64,000 nucleotides of DNA, taken from Suillus spraguei. Its lineage: Eukaryota > Basidiomycota > Agaricomycetes > Boletales > Suillaceae. The DNA lies in assembly GCA_016800925.1 (NCBI GenBank), contig JABCPU010000131.1:102190-166189 (forward strand). The letters run 5' to 3'. Below are positions 37,466-49,095 of this stretch, in pieces (the stretch's first letter is position 1; each line of letters opens with the position of its first letter). The notes beneath the pieces are model-generated. The model was not told where the DNA came from and did no database searches. It saw nothing but the letters and a program-made list of their open reading frames with translations. A program made the position numbers and the translations under genes.

Positions 37466-39141
37466 TGTAGGGTACAGGTAAATCTACCCTTCGTTTATCA
37501 TCATCATACTAACCACGAACACCGATCGGAACGCACAACCCCGACCCTCATCCTCTTCCCCACCCCCTACTTATATCACAGTAACCCCAACCACACCTTA
37601 TACCTGCAAGAAGGCCCCAGACCTTTGGGATTATTTGTGACGCCCCAAGTATCGCACCCACAATCAGGCATTGACATTGAAATCGGCCGCGCTGCGAGAC
37701 GCAACTCCTCCTGCGGGGTTGCGAGTACCGTCACCTCCTTGGCTGTCTGCACTTGCACCATCTAGTCCTATAGAGACACGGGGATGGACAGCAGTGAAAT
37801 CGAGCTATTTGATATGCTCAGGCTGATGAAATGCTTCAGCAGGTAGCAGCGTCCCCAGTTACCTTTGGGCGCCACCCGATGTGTAGCGTCTGTTTCTAGC
37901 GCACAGAGATCAATGCTCTACACGCATGTCCTCTTTCTTGCGCATCGTCCGTCTATCTTCGCTTCTCTTTCCTTGCGCAATACTTACAAGTTAACTGGTG
38001 ACCGATCTCACAGTGACGTATTTTCCGGATGGCCACCACATCTGGCTCCCTATATCGCCCACAAAATCCTCACGTTCGTGACATTGATTGTCTGTCAGGG
38101 CATACAGATTGTTCAGATTGTGTTGGAGTTCCAGATCATCGATGAGACCTTTTGATTTCCTCCTTCCAGTGCCATTACAAACGGACATGCCAAAGTTCCA
38201 GAAGACCGTTGTCGACAGTTTTATGTGACCGGAGTCAATATCATTCTCGGCCAGCTGCATTTTAGCATAGCTGACGGTGCCTTGAAAATGATGCATACAT
38301 TATATGCTGAAGCGGCAGACTCAGACACCGCCGGGAAGCTGATTCTTCAACCAAGCGCGTGGCATAAATATCTTCAATACGATACGTGCACTTTCTGCAT
38401 GACTTCTACTGCGCACACACCGACACAGGAGCACGCTATGGCAATTGCCCTCACCATACTCCAAACACGCTGCATTCTTAATTCTATCTTACATTTGTGT
38501 ACCAACTTATCACCGGTGTGATCTGCATTATTGATGAGGGCGACAAGACTACAGGACAAACGTCTGTCGTGCCGATCAGCCACTAACAGCATGGGAAAAG
38601 TGCAGCTTTCCCTAGATCCAAGAGCTTGTTCTTGGTCTGCTAATTATCTTGAATAGTAAAACGGGCACACTCAAATCTGCTGAGAGACCTGTCGAGCCAT
38701 ACGATGGATTGACAAAATCTGGCAAGTGTCTTGTGATGTGTCGTGAAGTGGTGAGCTTGACTATGGCATCTCGAGAAGCCCAGCATAAGTATTCCTTTAC
38801 CGCATCTATCTGCTACAGCGAGAATTATCTGTACGGATGAAGGTAATAATAATGGGAAAAAAACTAAACATAAGGTTGATACGCAAGGCAGTACTACACC
38901 ACCTGTGAAACTGAATTGACTCGGCCGCGATCAAGAGGATGTCGATGAGTCTCGGTGATAGGTGGTCAGAGAAAGGATGGGTCATCAATATGAGTGATTA
39001 CTATTAGCACCTCGCAGCAGGTTCTGAGCTTCAAAGCGACTTCCATTATCTCTTCTGATGTCAATATGCGATCTTCGGTTGTTATCCGACACCACAACGT
39101 TCGTCTTTGAAGCCACTGAACCAACGACCCAGTTTGAGAAT

Positions 39142-39212
39142 AGTTCATCAGCGGGTTGGATCGTGCTACGGAGTACACCGTAGCACTCTGTAGTGAATTA
39201 GGTTTTCCTGAT
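39142..39212. mobile_element. 71-nt insertion with a perfect 9-bp inverted repeat
   Basis: Relative to the homologous spacer before copy C (break at about 32926), 71 extra bases are present. They contain GTGCTACGG, six bases, CCGTAGCAC (39163-39171 and 39178-39186). No target duplication is obvious. Could be a miniature element or a deletion in the sibling. Confidence 0.45.
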
Positions 39213-39662
39213 GTTGACCGAAGAGAAGGTAAATGAAATCTTGTGGTTGCCAGACCAGTGAACACAGCGTTAGGAATTTCCTGTGCTTATCATGGACACT
39301 ATTATTACATAAAATAGACGCTCATATATGTCTTGAAGCTTCGAAGCTTGAGCTTGAAGCCTGTGATCGATTTGAAGGTGCGTTGATGAGACATTGAATT
39401 GACATGGACATCTACAGTTCATAGAATACAGGACTTGGGCTTCTGTTGGACCGCCTGCAGTTTGGTCCATTCTCAGTTTGTGCCAACAGCCGGAAGTAAA
39501 TTACATATTATCAGAATTCAGGACGTACTAAGCCAGGCCTCATTGAATTGTACTGCCTTCAGGCCAAGCCAGGGCCTCATCGTACCTACATCGTACGCCC
39601 TCCAATAAAATACAAATAGCGAACAAAGATGCGTAATACAATACACCCCAAAGTCACATCCA

Positions 39663-41408
39663 ATGCGCTTATTACTGCTTTGCCTCTTCCTTTACCTCGT
39701 TGGAGTCATCCAAGCTGCAAATACAACAACGGCAACAACAACATCAACAACAACAACTAACGACACACCATCATTCACCACCAGAACATTATGGTCCATC
39801 GTCTCCAGTTCTGTTTTCACTCTCTTTGCTTGTATTTACACTGCAGTTCATCCTAATATTCCGAGTCCCGAGGATAGCCCCCTTCTTATCCTACGGCGGC
39901 GACTTGGGATGATGATAATGGCACTCATTGCTCCTGAACTGATCGTCACCTGGGCTATGCGTCAGTGGCTCAGCGCTCGCCATGTTACAAGACAGTTCAA
40001 GGAATCAGGATATTTCAATATTTCTCTGTCGCAGGAGCAGTCTGAAAGTGAATCATTCTTTCTGAAACCGGATATGTTCCTCGATGACTCAATACTATGC
40101 CCATCGCAGCAACTGCAGAGACATATGTTGAAGGTGAATTTAACATTCTATCATTTTGAATTTCATGTTTCCTTCTGACTCGTCTGCTTCTCAAGATCAC
40201 GATAGCGCTCGGCTTCTCATAGCGCATCCCGAAGGTGAACCGTCATCTGTACTGCTGTTCATTCGGAGGTTCATACTAGTACTCCAGCCCCCACACTAAG
40301 ATATGAGAAAACTCGTGCTCTTGCAAAGCCCTTCAAAAAATTACTTAAGACTTATGTTTTAAAGCAATCTGAAGGTAAGCCCTATTTGTGCCCACCTCAA
40401 CGTTGACTCATGTGCATCCTTAGATTATACGTGGACTCAGATGCACAGCTTCTTTGTCCTCATGGGTGGTTTCATGCTTTATGTGGACAAGAAACCCTAC
40501 CAAACACTAGAGCCTGACGAGGTCCTCAAGCTGATACGTGCTGAGTGCATCGACGTCCCTACCCTAACGGCAAACCAGATCCAGGACAAGAGCAAAGGCA
40601 ATGCGATATCGAAAGGACTTATCATCCTTCAAGTGGCCTGGTTTGTCATGCAGCTCATCACCCGCCCCTTCTATGGTCTCGATGTCACCCAGCTCGAAGT
40701 GGGGACACTCGCTTTTGCGGTTCTCAATTTCCTAACTTATGCTGTGTGGTGGAACAAGCCGCTCAATTTGCAATGTCCACATCCAGTGTGCTGGAAGTCG
40801 ACCGAGTCGAGGCCAGAGAATCACATCGAGTATGTATGTGCCTCAACAATTATACCGCTGCTGATGATTATGTCTGCCTTAGTGTCCGTGAAAATGACCA
40901 AGTCACTGGATGGGATATCTTGTTTTCGGCAGTCTTTGGCCCGATTTTTGAACTGACAGGCCGATCTGACCTTTCCGGATCTCGAAAGCTCCGAGTCCCA
41001 ACATTTGATGGCAGCATCGAACTCGAAGATATGGATGCGCCCATTCTTATGCTTGCTGGATTGCTTATGGCAACCATATTTGGCGGCATCCATTGTATGG
41101 CTTGGTTTTTTGCCTTTGGCACACACCAGGAACAGGTGCTATGGCGCATCAGCGCCGTCGCTACAACTTGCACACCCTTACTTTCTTTGCTTGCGTTGGC
41201 CACAGCCAGTTTTGTAGACAGTGTCATATGTGATTCTGTGATGAAAAAGATAGCCAGTATTGTATGTTGGACAATTTCTTCCCTATCTCCCATGCTGTAC
41301 ATCACAGCTCGTGTCATCCTGTTGGTACTTATGTTCACCACTTTACGCAATCTTCCCCTTGATGCATGCAAGGCGGTGTTGTGGACTAGTTTGGTGCCGC
41401 ACTTATGA
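39663..41408 (+). CDS. Array copy E, intact multi-pass membrane protein
   Basis: Same six-exon plan as copy C. An 18-nt loss removed the usual exon 2 acceptor, but a new CAG at about 40107 gives a shorter exon 2 (AETYVE) in the correct phase, so the frame is kept. Exon 1 has one more Thr codon in the Asn/Thr linker than copy C. Exon 5 (about 40426-40831) carries HSFFVLMGGFMLYVDKKPYQ and ITRPFYGLDVTQLEVG; exon 6 carries the SGSRKLRVPTFDGSIELEDM block, FGGIHCMAWFFAF and ITARVILLVLMFTTLRNLPL. Function unknown as for copy C. Confidence 0.8.
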
Positions 41409-41635
41409 TCCTTGATCATGGTACTTATGATATACTCCATACATTTGTATGATATTCACATGATTCTTGTGGTATGATAAAGCTAGCTACATAAGTGAAC
41501 ATTACCAATACATAGTCAACTGCGGTATTTTAATTTGTTCAAATCAGTTCACTGATGATCAATTGTACTGCCCACCCTCCAATAAGATACAAATATTGAA
41601 CAGGATGTGTACGATATACCCCAAAGTGATATCCA
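41409..41635. other. Short spacer before copy F
   Basis: Contains the conserved CCACCCTCCAATAAGATAC block found just upstream of the other copies but lacks the longer duplicated upstream region. Confidence 0.55.
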
Positions 41636-42143
41636 ATGCGTTCACTACTACAAATTTACATCCTCCTGTACCTCGTTGCAGTCGTCCAAGCTGCCAATAC
41701 TACAACAGCTACAACTACAACTAACAAAAGTTTTAAATTTGGGGCACCATCATTTACCACCAGAACCATATGGTCCATCATCTCCAACTGCGTTCTCACT
41801 CTTTTTGCGTGCATCTACTGCGCCATTCACCCTAATATACCAAGTCCCAAGGATAGCTCTTTTCTTATCCTACGGCGGCGACTTGGGATCATGATAATGG
41901 CACTCATTGCTCCTGAATTGATTGTTACCTGGGCTATGCGTCAATGGTTCAGCGCTCGCCATGTTACAAGACAGTTCAAGACATCAATATATTTTGATAT
42001 TTCCCAGTCACAGATCGCAGCACCTGCAGAGCTATATGTTAAAGGTGAAGCTGGCATTCTATCACCCTGAACTTCATGTTTCCTCATGACTGCTTCTCAA
42101 GATCGTGATGGTATTCGGCTTCTCTTACCGCATCCCGAAGCAC
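41636..42143 (+). pseudogene. Array copy F, 3'-truncated
   Basis: Exon 1 (ATG 41636, MRSLLQIYILLYLVAVVQAA) with TRTIWSIISNCVLTLFACIY, HPNIPSPKDSSFL and IAPELIVTWAMRQWFSARHV is complete; parts of exons 2 and 3 follow, and similarity stops at about 42140, right after the exon 3 sequence (GTATTCGGCTTCTC...CCCGAAG). No exon 4-6. The break lies 46 bases before the inverted repeat that I take as the end of the KDZ element. Confidence 0.78.
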
Positions 42144-42186
42144 CCTTGGCAGCACTTTGAAGATGTTCCCACGTACTGTTAGACCC

Positions 42187-42222
42187 TATTATTATGTAGG
42201 GAATATATGGTCTAAGAGACCC
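42187..42222 (+). repeat. Left terminal inverted repeat
   Basis: Begins TATTATTATGT, contains TATATGGTCT and ends GAGACCC. It matches the reverse complement of 54364-54399 at 31 of 36 positions without gaps. Confidence 0.65.
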
Positions 42223-42672
42223 CCTCCTTCACGAGGCTTCTCCCTAGTGTTCCAGGGATAGGTGGCCAATCTTCAAGAGCATATGGCCAGAGCCTCGTCA
42301 CAGAGGGTGAGTATAGCCTCCCACTGGTATGTTCTCTACTATAGGGAGCCTCAACATGGCAGCGTCTCCAGATGCTCTCCGTATGTTCATCGTGATGTCG
42401 GCGAGTGTGATAGCAGACATATACCAGAGCCTCCCATATCAATATGTTTTCCTTACCTTGAAATTTTGATTTATGTCTTTCTTATTCTTATTCCGCAAAC
42501 AAGTTATTCAGACACAAGAAAATGCATTGACTGGTACGACAAAATCTATCAATGACAAGAACATTAGATACAAGGCGCGAAATCGAGGTACGTGGTGATA
42601 TATAATGTATGGCGGAGGGACTAGCACAACGGATACAGCCAACCACACGAGTTGCAAACGAGGCTCGTCAGC

Positions 42673-45600
42673 TTAAGGCGCTCGTCCACCATTGTCTGAG
42701 TCGTTAGGATACTCACGCCCATATCCGTCTTGATACATCCCCCCAACACCGTAGTACAGACTGCTCGGTGGGTGCCAAAAATCCTCACGATATCCATCAA
42801 AACCATCGCGAGGGTCGTGGTAGGGAGCCTCGTGATACCCGCCGTTGCGAGGGTAACTCGGTCCTGCCTGGTGTTCATTTTCACCATACTGCAGGGGAAG
42901 CTGAGGACCATGTGCGGGAGGACCGTGTGTGGGCTGAGTGCGCCCACTGGGCTGGGGGGCATGAGGCATCCGTGAATCATGATAATTGCGTATGTATTCT
43001 GATGGTGGGTACCGGGTGAAGGCGTGGCCAGGTCCTTGGGGGTGATTCTCGCCGTGAGGAGGATCGTTCCACTGTGGGGATGGATAACGCGGCTGCATCG
43101 GGAGCCTCTGGCGTGGGGCGTACATCCGAGGATCTGCCTGGAAGTTGCCCGGTCTCAGGTTAGCATCATGCGGCCGCACCATCAGGCGATGCTCGTTAGG
43201 GTCACCATCTTGTGAAATGACCATGCCGTCTGCTTCTGGACGGCGCCCATGATGAGCTGCCAGAGTGGGCGGAACTTCTGCAGTTGGGAGAGTAGGCGGA
43301 ACTTCTGTAGTCAGTGGCTGCACCGATGCTGATTGCGGCTTAGCACTCAGTGTAGGAGGTGCAGGGTTTGCATGGACGGGCACAGAGTCTGCATTGGTGG
43401 TGAGGGTGGTGAGGACCTCCGCAGGCTCATGATGCGTTAACGAGGGCGAAGAGGGTGGCAAAGACCTTGCAGGAGCCTCTGTGGCACCTCCCTTGACAGC
43501 GCTGTCATTGGGAGAGTTGGTGTCACCCACAAGGGGCTTTTTGACCACAGGACGAGACTTGGGACGCTCTAAATATTTGTCAGTTCATGAGTATGAGTAC
43601 AATGTAACGAACGTACCTTGAATGAGTACCACAGGCTTACTGGACGGACCATCACGCAGGCGTTTTGCACGTCCTGAAAACAGTATGTGAGCTTTATTGC
43701 ATCCTGCAAAAAATTGCATACCTTGCTCTGGAACCGTTTCCTTGTCTGAGGACTCAGCAATCACCGGCGACCCTCTCCTCTCAGCTGAACCCTTGCCCTT
43801 CCCCTTGCTTTTCACGCTCTTTGGTAGGTCAGCCTTCTCTGTAGTTGCATCAGAGGGTGACGGCCTCTTCTTGGATGCTCGTGAGGTGCCATCAGACCTC
43901 GCCTTTCTTTTCTTCGATGAACTCTCATCTTCATAGTCAGAGTGACCATTGGACACACCATCTTCCTCCGGGCATTCTGAACCAGATCGACCGTCGCTAG
44001 ATAACAGGGAAATGACCTCCTTGTTACTGGCCTTCTTCGGCACCTTCTTCTCGACCTTTTTCTGGCTCGTCGGAAGCTTGACAACTTTGAACTCCCGGGA
44101 GGGGGGAGGAGGACCAATAGGGCGCGCAGGAGGAGCTACCGTGTCCAATTCTTCTGCAGATTCGTCGTCAGACAGAGAAATGGCGGGATGATGCGATGTC
44201 TGTCTTGTCGAAACTTTGCCTTTGCCTTTGATTTTGGTGACGGCCACACTCGGCTTCTGGCGTGGAGCTCCCTGACGATCTGATTTCCCGTTTGCGAACA
44301 GGCGACGTCCTGCTGTGTGCACAGAATCTTCCGCCGGAGGCGCACCCTCCAGTACTGGGGTATCTGAAGTGACGAGTTTTGCTATTTAAAGATGTCAGTT
44401 GCGAGAATGCAAAGATGTGAATGGCAACTAAATACGTACCTTGCGTATCATCAGAAACCTTTTTGATGCACATGGTACGTGCCCTCAATGCCGCGATCAT
44501 GATTCCTGTCTCCTTCAGAGTCAAATTGCGATTCCTTTATTGACTGTGGTATGAAATCCACCAGGGAGCAACACGTCCTCCGGATATCCCTTGATGACCA
44601 TCCCAAGACGCGTGAGCTCCCCTGGTAGAGTCTTCCAGGGAAAATTCTTCTCTGACGACAGTTTGCCATTCAGCTTCTCTATATTTTACCGTCAGTACAC
44701 GAATCTCCCATGAAAGACACCACACATACTAATTTGACGAGAGATCTCAGCCTTGACCCACTTGATTCCATCCTTAGAGATGTCGAGAGGGTCGGAAAAG
44801 CAGTCGAGAGGATCTGAAAGGGCAGTGGATACCTCGCGTTCATCGTTCTTGACGGGTATGATTTCGTCCTCGAATGCTTCCTCGACGATAGCCAATGATG
44901 CAAGGTTGCTAATGATCACATGATGAGTCGTTCTGCAATGAATTTTATACGAAAACTCACTATACTTGAGCCTTCAAGTGGCCAATGATAGTGTCTTCGT
45001 CTGCCTTGCAGCGCGACATCCAAAACTTGAAGAGTGATCAGATACTGTATGAGCGACCGAAAAAAAAAACACTTACACCCGCAGCTCCAGGCGTTGTATG
45101 GGCCATGCCCAAGGAACCGTCCTGGTTAATGACCTTGCCGCATGCTACGAGTGCAGCCTCATATCCGTAGCGAGCTGCTCCGGCATCCATCTGTATGGCT
45201 TCAGAAACACGACAGTAAAAGAGTGATAATGTCTACATACCATAGCTGAGAGCCTCTTGCCAAACTTATGGAACTCCTGGGCTCATGCAGCAACCGTCTG
45301 GGGTACACCAAGGAACAGTGCAGCCTCTTCATGAAGCTCGAGGATGTTTTGCCACGTGTCAGGGAATGCCTCTTTGAAAGCATCGTAGCACTTGAGCCGT
45401 AAATTGGTACCTTTAAGATACAATGTTAGGATGACAACATCGGCGAAAGAAATGCTCACTCACTTGGTGTGCCGGGAGCCTCGGGAGCCTCGGAGCTCGT
45501 CTCCGAGCCTACTGATTTCTTGCTTGAAGTTTGTCTTGAAGTAACTACTGTAGGCGTTCCAATGGTTGATGTTATTGACGACGCGCGTGTTGCTCTTGTT

Positions 45601-46746
45601 CCATAATGATATAATTTGCTGGGAAGGCAGTGACATGCTGCGACTGATTTCACTGATGACACGTTCCAATTTTAGGAAGCCCTGTTGGAGGGTAGCGTTC
45701 GTCGTGTCGTGTTTTCGTCCTTTCACAGCAGAATCCAAATGGCCGGAATCGGCTTCAGCAGCCTCATCCATTACAGTGTCAGTTTTCATGACATGATCCT
45801 GGAGACCTGCTGGAGTCGGAGGTATGACGCGGGTTGCAGGGATGGTGAGCTGTGTTTCAGATGATCCGAAAGTGCCATAGTCCATACCACTGAAGTCATA
45901 TGTGTCCCCGTTGAAATCGTACACGTTCTGCTCAGCAAAAGTGGGTTTTGTGATCATGTTGGGCTGCGGAGGGTGGCCTGGAGTGCCACTGCGCGCGCGG
46001 GGGGCAGCAGGGATGAAAGTGGGAGGTGGAACAGAGTGCTGGGGAGGCTGCAGATGATTTGGCGGTGCAGGGATGAAAGTGGGAGGTGGAACAGAGTGTT
46101 GGCGAGGCTGCAGATGATTTGGGGGTGGCGGCTGGCTGAGCCCCCTGCGATGCTCCTGAGGAGGGGCAATGGGAGGGTCATAGAACAGATCCTGAAGAGG
46201 CACCGCAGGCTGAAATTGTGGGCTACCACTGGGCATACAAGCAGGCGCGGGGCTGGGAACTGATTGACCTCGGGCCTCATTAGAAAGAGAACCACCTGTC
46301 TGAGTATGGCCATCGCCTTCAGTTGACTTCTCGTCGACTGGCATCGCTCGACGACGCATAGATGCCTCCTTCACAAGTCCTACGTCGCGGTTTGTAGGTT
46401 TGATGTGAGTGCGGAGACGAGTTGGGGTTTGTTCGCATGGTGGAGACACATAATGTCCACCCCCAACTTGTTCTTCAAGATGATCGACACTTTCACCAAT
46501 GGAGGACTTGGTGACAGGGGAAGAGGTCGAATAACCCGGTGGAGGAGAACAACCTGGTTTTTCTGAATATTTCTGAGTCATGGGGGAGACGGTGCAGGAA
46601 TTTTTTGGTTTCTGGAGGCTCGTCAGGACTGGGCGCAGATGACAATGTCCGAAAAACTCACTGCTAAGTGCGTAGGTAGGAAGGAAAGGGTTGTTGACTG
46701 TTCCACGAGCGACAACCTTGGGTTCTGTATTGTTGGTCAGCGGCAA
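42673..46746 (-). pseudogene. KDZ-element cargo gene with WKTLP/YPEDVL module, frame-broken
   Basis: Long multi-exon gene read from ATG 46746. The first exon (to 45460) is Pro/Ser-rich and contains a duplicated NHLQPxQHSVPPPTFIPA unit, then an ordered end (IISLWNKSNTRVVNNINHWN, YFKTNFKQEISRLG). Further exons: KCYDAFKEAFPDTWQNILEL, YGYEAALVACGKVINQDGSL, CKADEDTIIGHL, KWVKAEISRQI, then the module FPWKTLPGELTRLGMVIKGY PEDVLLPGG...KGI...LTLKE. Lys/Ser-rich linkers and a His/Pro/Gly-rich tail ending GGRAP follow. Breaks: a stop after TVAA (near 45287), a phase mismatch at the first intron and a 1-nt loss before LTLKE (near 44525). Not a known enzyme; likely an element-borne protein of unknown role. 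Confidence 0.6.
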
Positions 46747-47250
46747 CTAGTATAATGGAGGTATGAGATTCACTGCTTCAAAAGAGAAGTCAGGAAGGTG
46801 AGGTGCGCGACAGAAAATGACTTAACTGATATATTGTGTGCAGGAGCCTCGCAGCGGACCTCATGAATGAGCAGGACGCCCGTCAAAGTCACGGTACAAT
46901 AGAGAAAATACATGCTTGCAGAGGCTTGCAGGCTGAACGCATCGCCGACTGTGATTTTTTGGCCTGGTGATTGTTGTCAGTCCAAATATTCTGTTTACAA
47001 AGTCTTGTTAGCACACAAGCTCATAGCTACAAGATATAGCTCACCAAGATCTCATAGCGTCTAGCTAGATCTAAATTGATCCATGCGTTCTTGAAGCAGA
47101 AGGATCCTCGCTGATGAGATGATTGAACCGACGCGTGGGATTTTGAAACTCTTCCTTTTGCCAAATTCTGACTCACCAATTCATCGATGCATTTCCCAAT
47201 TTCTTACTTCGAAGGGTACTTCTGCCATCGATTAGGACTCCTCCCTGCCT
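46747..47250. promoter_or_regulatory. Divergent intergenic region of the module gene pair
   Basis: About 500 bases separate the minus-strand start (46746) from the plus-strand start (47251, or an in-frame ATG at 47187). Likely a shared promoter region; no element recognised. Confidence 0.45.
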
Positions 47251-48415
47251 CCATGGAAGTCGATTTTTTCAGATTAAACAATGTTCTCGATGTTATCGCG
47301 TCACGGCGTGCAATCCCAGCGGAGGAGGTATTGGAACGGTGGTTAGAGAGTCAGAAAATCTCTAATTCCGAGAGTTGGAGACAGCTGGTGGGGATCCCTT
47401 GTATCATGGGTGGATTAACAGCGTTATGTGGTGAGTTTGATCACCAATCATCTGGCGTTGAGTCGACAATGTTACAGGTACGCTCAATGGGAGAGGCGGC
47501 CTCTTTCCCTGGAGGACATTACCCGCCATGTTAGCTCAACGTGGTTACACCCTCCATAACTACCCTGAGGATACACTCATGCCCGGTGAGAATCGGAGAT
47601 CTCTCACCAAGAGCAAGGGCATCCATGATCTCACCCTTCGCGAGCGCGCCATACTCGAATATGCCCTCCAGAACGACACTCTTACCATTCAACCCATTGC
47701 CACGGAGAAGGCTCGCCATAGAATCATCACTTCCCGTGACCCCGTCATCTTCGGAGAAGCGCCTGGACCTGAATCGCGCCACTCCCATGGACGCCGTGAG
47801 TTTGTCGATGGTCGGATCGACTGGAAGGGTCTACCTCGTCTCCTCGAGCCATCACCCTCGCCATCTCCTGCACCTGTGCCTCGCCGTCACAAACGGCGGG
47901 TGTTGTCAACCGAGCCATCTCCCTCACCATCTCCTGCGCCTGTGCCTCGCCGTTCCAAACGGCGAGTGTTGTCAACCGAGCCATCTCCCTCACCATCTCC
48001 TGCGCCTGTGCCTCGCCGTCACAAACGGCGGGTGTTGTCAACCGAGCCATCTCCCTCACCATCTCCTGCGCCTGTGCCTCGCCGTTCCAAACGGCGAGTG
48101 TTGTCAACCGAGCCATTACCGTCGCCATCTCCTGTGCCAGTGCCTCGCCGTCGTCGTCTTCAAGTGTTCGTTGAGGTTCCACCTGCACCTGCCTCCTGGA
48201 GGTCGCATGCCTCACAGACACGTGCATCATCCATTGATGCTGCAGATATGCCTTCTGCTGGTAGACCTGATGCCAGTGAACTTGTTCCGCAGATAGCCTG
48301 CCTCACCCAGGACTCCCAACCCACAGACATCATGGCCAGCGGTGGCGCTGTTGATGAGGAAGATGGACTTGATATGCTCGTTGGATCCCAGGGAATCACA
48401 CCGGTAGTTGTGTAG
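47251..48415 (+). CDS. KDZ-element cargo gene with WRTLP/YPEDTL module and Pro/Arg repeats
   Basis: Two exons. Exon 1 from ATG 47251 (MEVDFFRLNNVLDVIASRRA); an in-frame ATG at 47187 is possible but the decayed paralog at 54.7-55.1 kb starts where 47251 does. It continues ESWRQLVGIPCIMGGLTALC; an intron at about 47432-47477 joins to GTLNGRGGLFPWRTLPAMLA and YPEDTLMPGENRRSLTKSKG IHDLTLRE. After residue 190 comes four and a half units of a 22-residue repeat (EPSPSPSPAPVPRR-K-RRVLST), then an acidic Ser-rich tail ending GITPVVV. The order of N-terminal helix, module and basic repeat suggests a nucleic-acid-binding or chromatin protein, but this is inference. Confidence 0.68.
47846..48154 (+). repeat. 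66-nt coding repeat in 132-nt dimers
   Basis: Four full units and a partial fifth. Odd units encode RRHKRR, even units RRSKRR, with matching synonymous differences (CGGCGGGTG against CGGCGAGTG), so the 132-nt pair was itself duplicated. Confidence 0.8.
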
Positions 48416-48491
48416 CCAAGGAAGTCTTTTTTTTCTACCATTCTGTATTCTACTGTACTTTACAAAATTCATTGTAGCGTTGTCTGATACA

Positions 48492-49095
48492 TCACGGTCT
48501 GATTCCCCAGTAAGCCCAGTCCGATGCGCGGCCCACTCCCCAGTAGGTCCAATAGTCTTTTGACCTCACCCCACTCTCCCGGAACTCACGGTTCAGCAAC
48601 CTGGTGTTTCCCACAGCAAAAAGCACTTGATGTCCTACCAACCGGACCTCACCAGGTGAGCGCTACAACAACTGAAATTTAAGTTGGAAGTACTCACCAC
48701 ACGGAATTGGTCAAATGCCTGACGCAGTTGCACGAGTTGCGACTGGGTGACATTAGCCGTGTCCCTTTCGACATTGAAGCCGGGCAATGTTTCTCGCACA
48801 ATTGCTCGCACATCTCGTCGAATATTTCGTTAACGAGGAGGTCCGTTGGCTGTCCCAAGGTTGGTACCTCCTGAATGCTGGAATTTTGGAACGGAGGAAC
48901 TCGCCTGATCAATGTCCATGGAGAGAGTTGGAGTAGTATGCAGGAGAGAGCGGTCGTCCTTGTGTAATATTTCAGACACCTCAGGCTGTCGCTAATGAGA
49001 TCCTCCACTGATTCAAGCGACATGATAGGTTCCATAATGCCATGGAAGAAGATGTGCACTTCGGACCTTCGGTTGTAGCTTGTTGCGATTGCCAT
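48492..49095 (-). pseudogene. Small element-borne gene, probably frame-broken
   Basis: ATG at 49095 (MAIATSYNRRSEVHIFFHGI) opens a frame with ESVEDLISDSLRCLKYY. Further on the best protein-like reading changes frame: DVRAIVRETLPGFNVERDTA then SQLVQLRQAFDQFRV, joined across a GTGAGT...GTAG intron (about 48670-48707) to VRLVGHQVLFAVGNTRLLNR and DYWTYWGVGRASDWAYWGIR, stop at 48492. Family not recognised. It lies between the module gene and the peptidase relic and is read in the same direction as the transposase. Confidence 0.45.

Larger units (their letters stand above)
36812..39662. repeat. Array spacer 3
   Basis: Near-duplicate of spacer 2, shorter in the middle. Holds the second copy of the small ORF family (37084-37465), a possible 71-nt insertion at 39142-39212 and the upstream region of copy E. 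Confidence 0.65.
24490..42143 (+). repeat. Tandem array of six membrane-protein gene copies (A-F) with duplicated spacers
   Basis: Six head-to-tail copies of one gene occupy this span. Copies B, C, D and E are very similar at nucleotide level; A and F at the edges are more divergent. Upstream regions are duplicated too: CACTGAACCA-CAGTTTGA and GACCGAAGAG-AGGTAAAT recur before A (24520), B (28135), C (32900) and E (39115). The spacers after B and D match over most of their length. The unit of amplification was thus gene plus spacer. Confidence 0.9.

Noticed and set aside
24490..42143. CRISPR-like or satellite array
   Set aside because: Repeat units are kilobase-sized genes with introns in a eukaryotic genome.
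42177..42222. Solo LTR beginning TGTTAG after copy F
   Set aside because: The TG start is suggestive, but the stretch from 42187 pairs with an inverted copy at 54364-54399, which fits an element end better. Not fully excluded.
42730..43215. Plus-strand readings opposite the His/Pro-rich tail of the cargo gene
   Set aside because: Low-complexity shadow of the minus-strand coding sequence.
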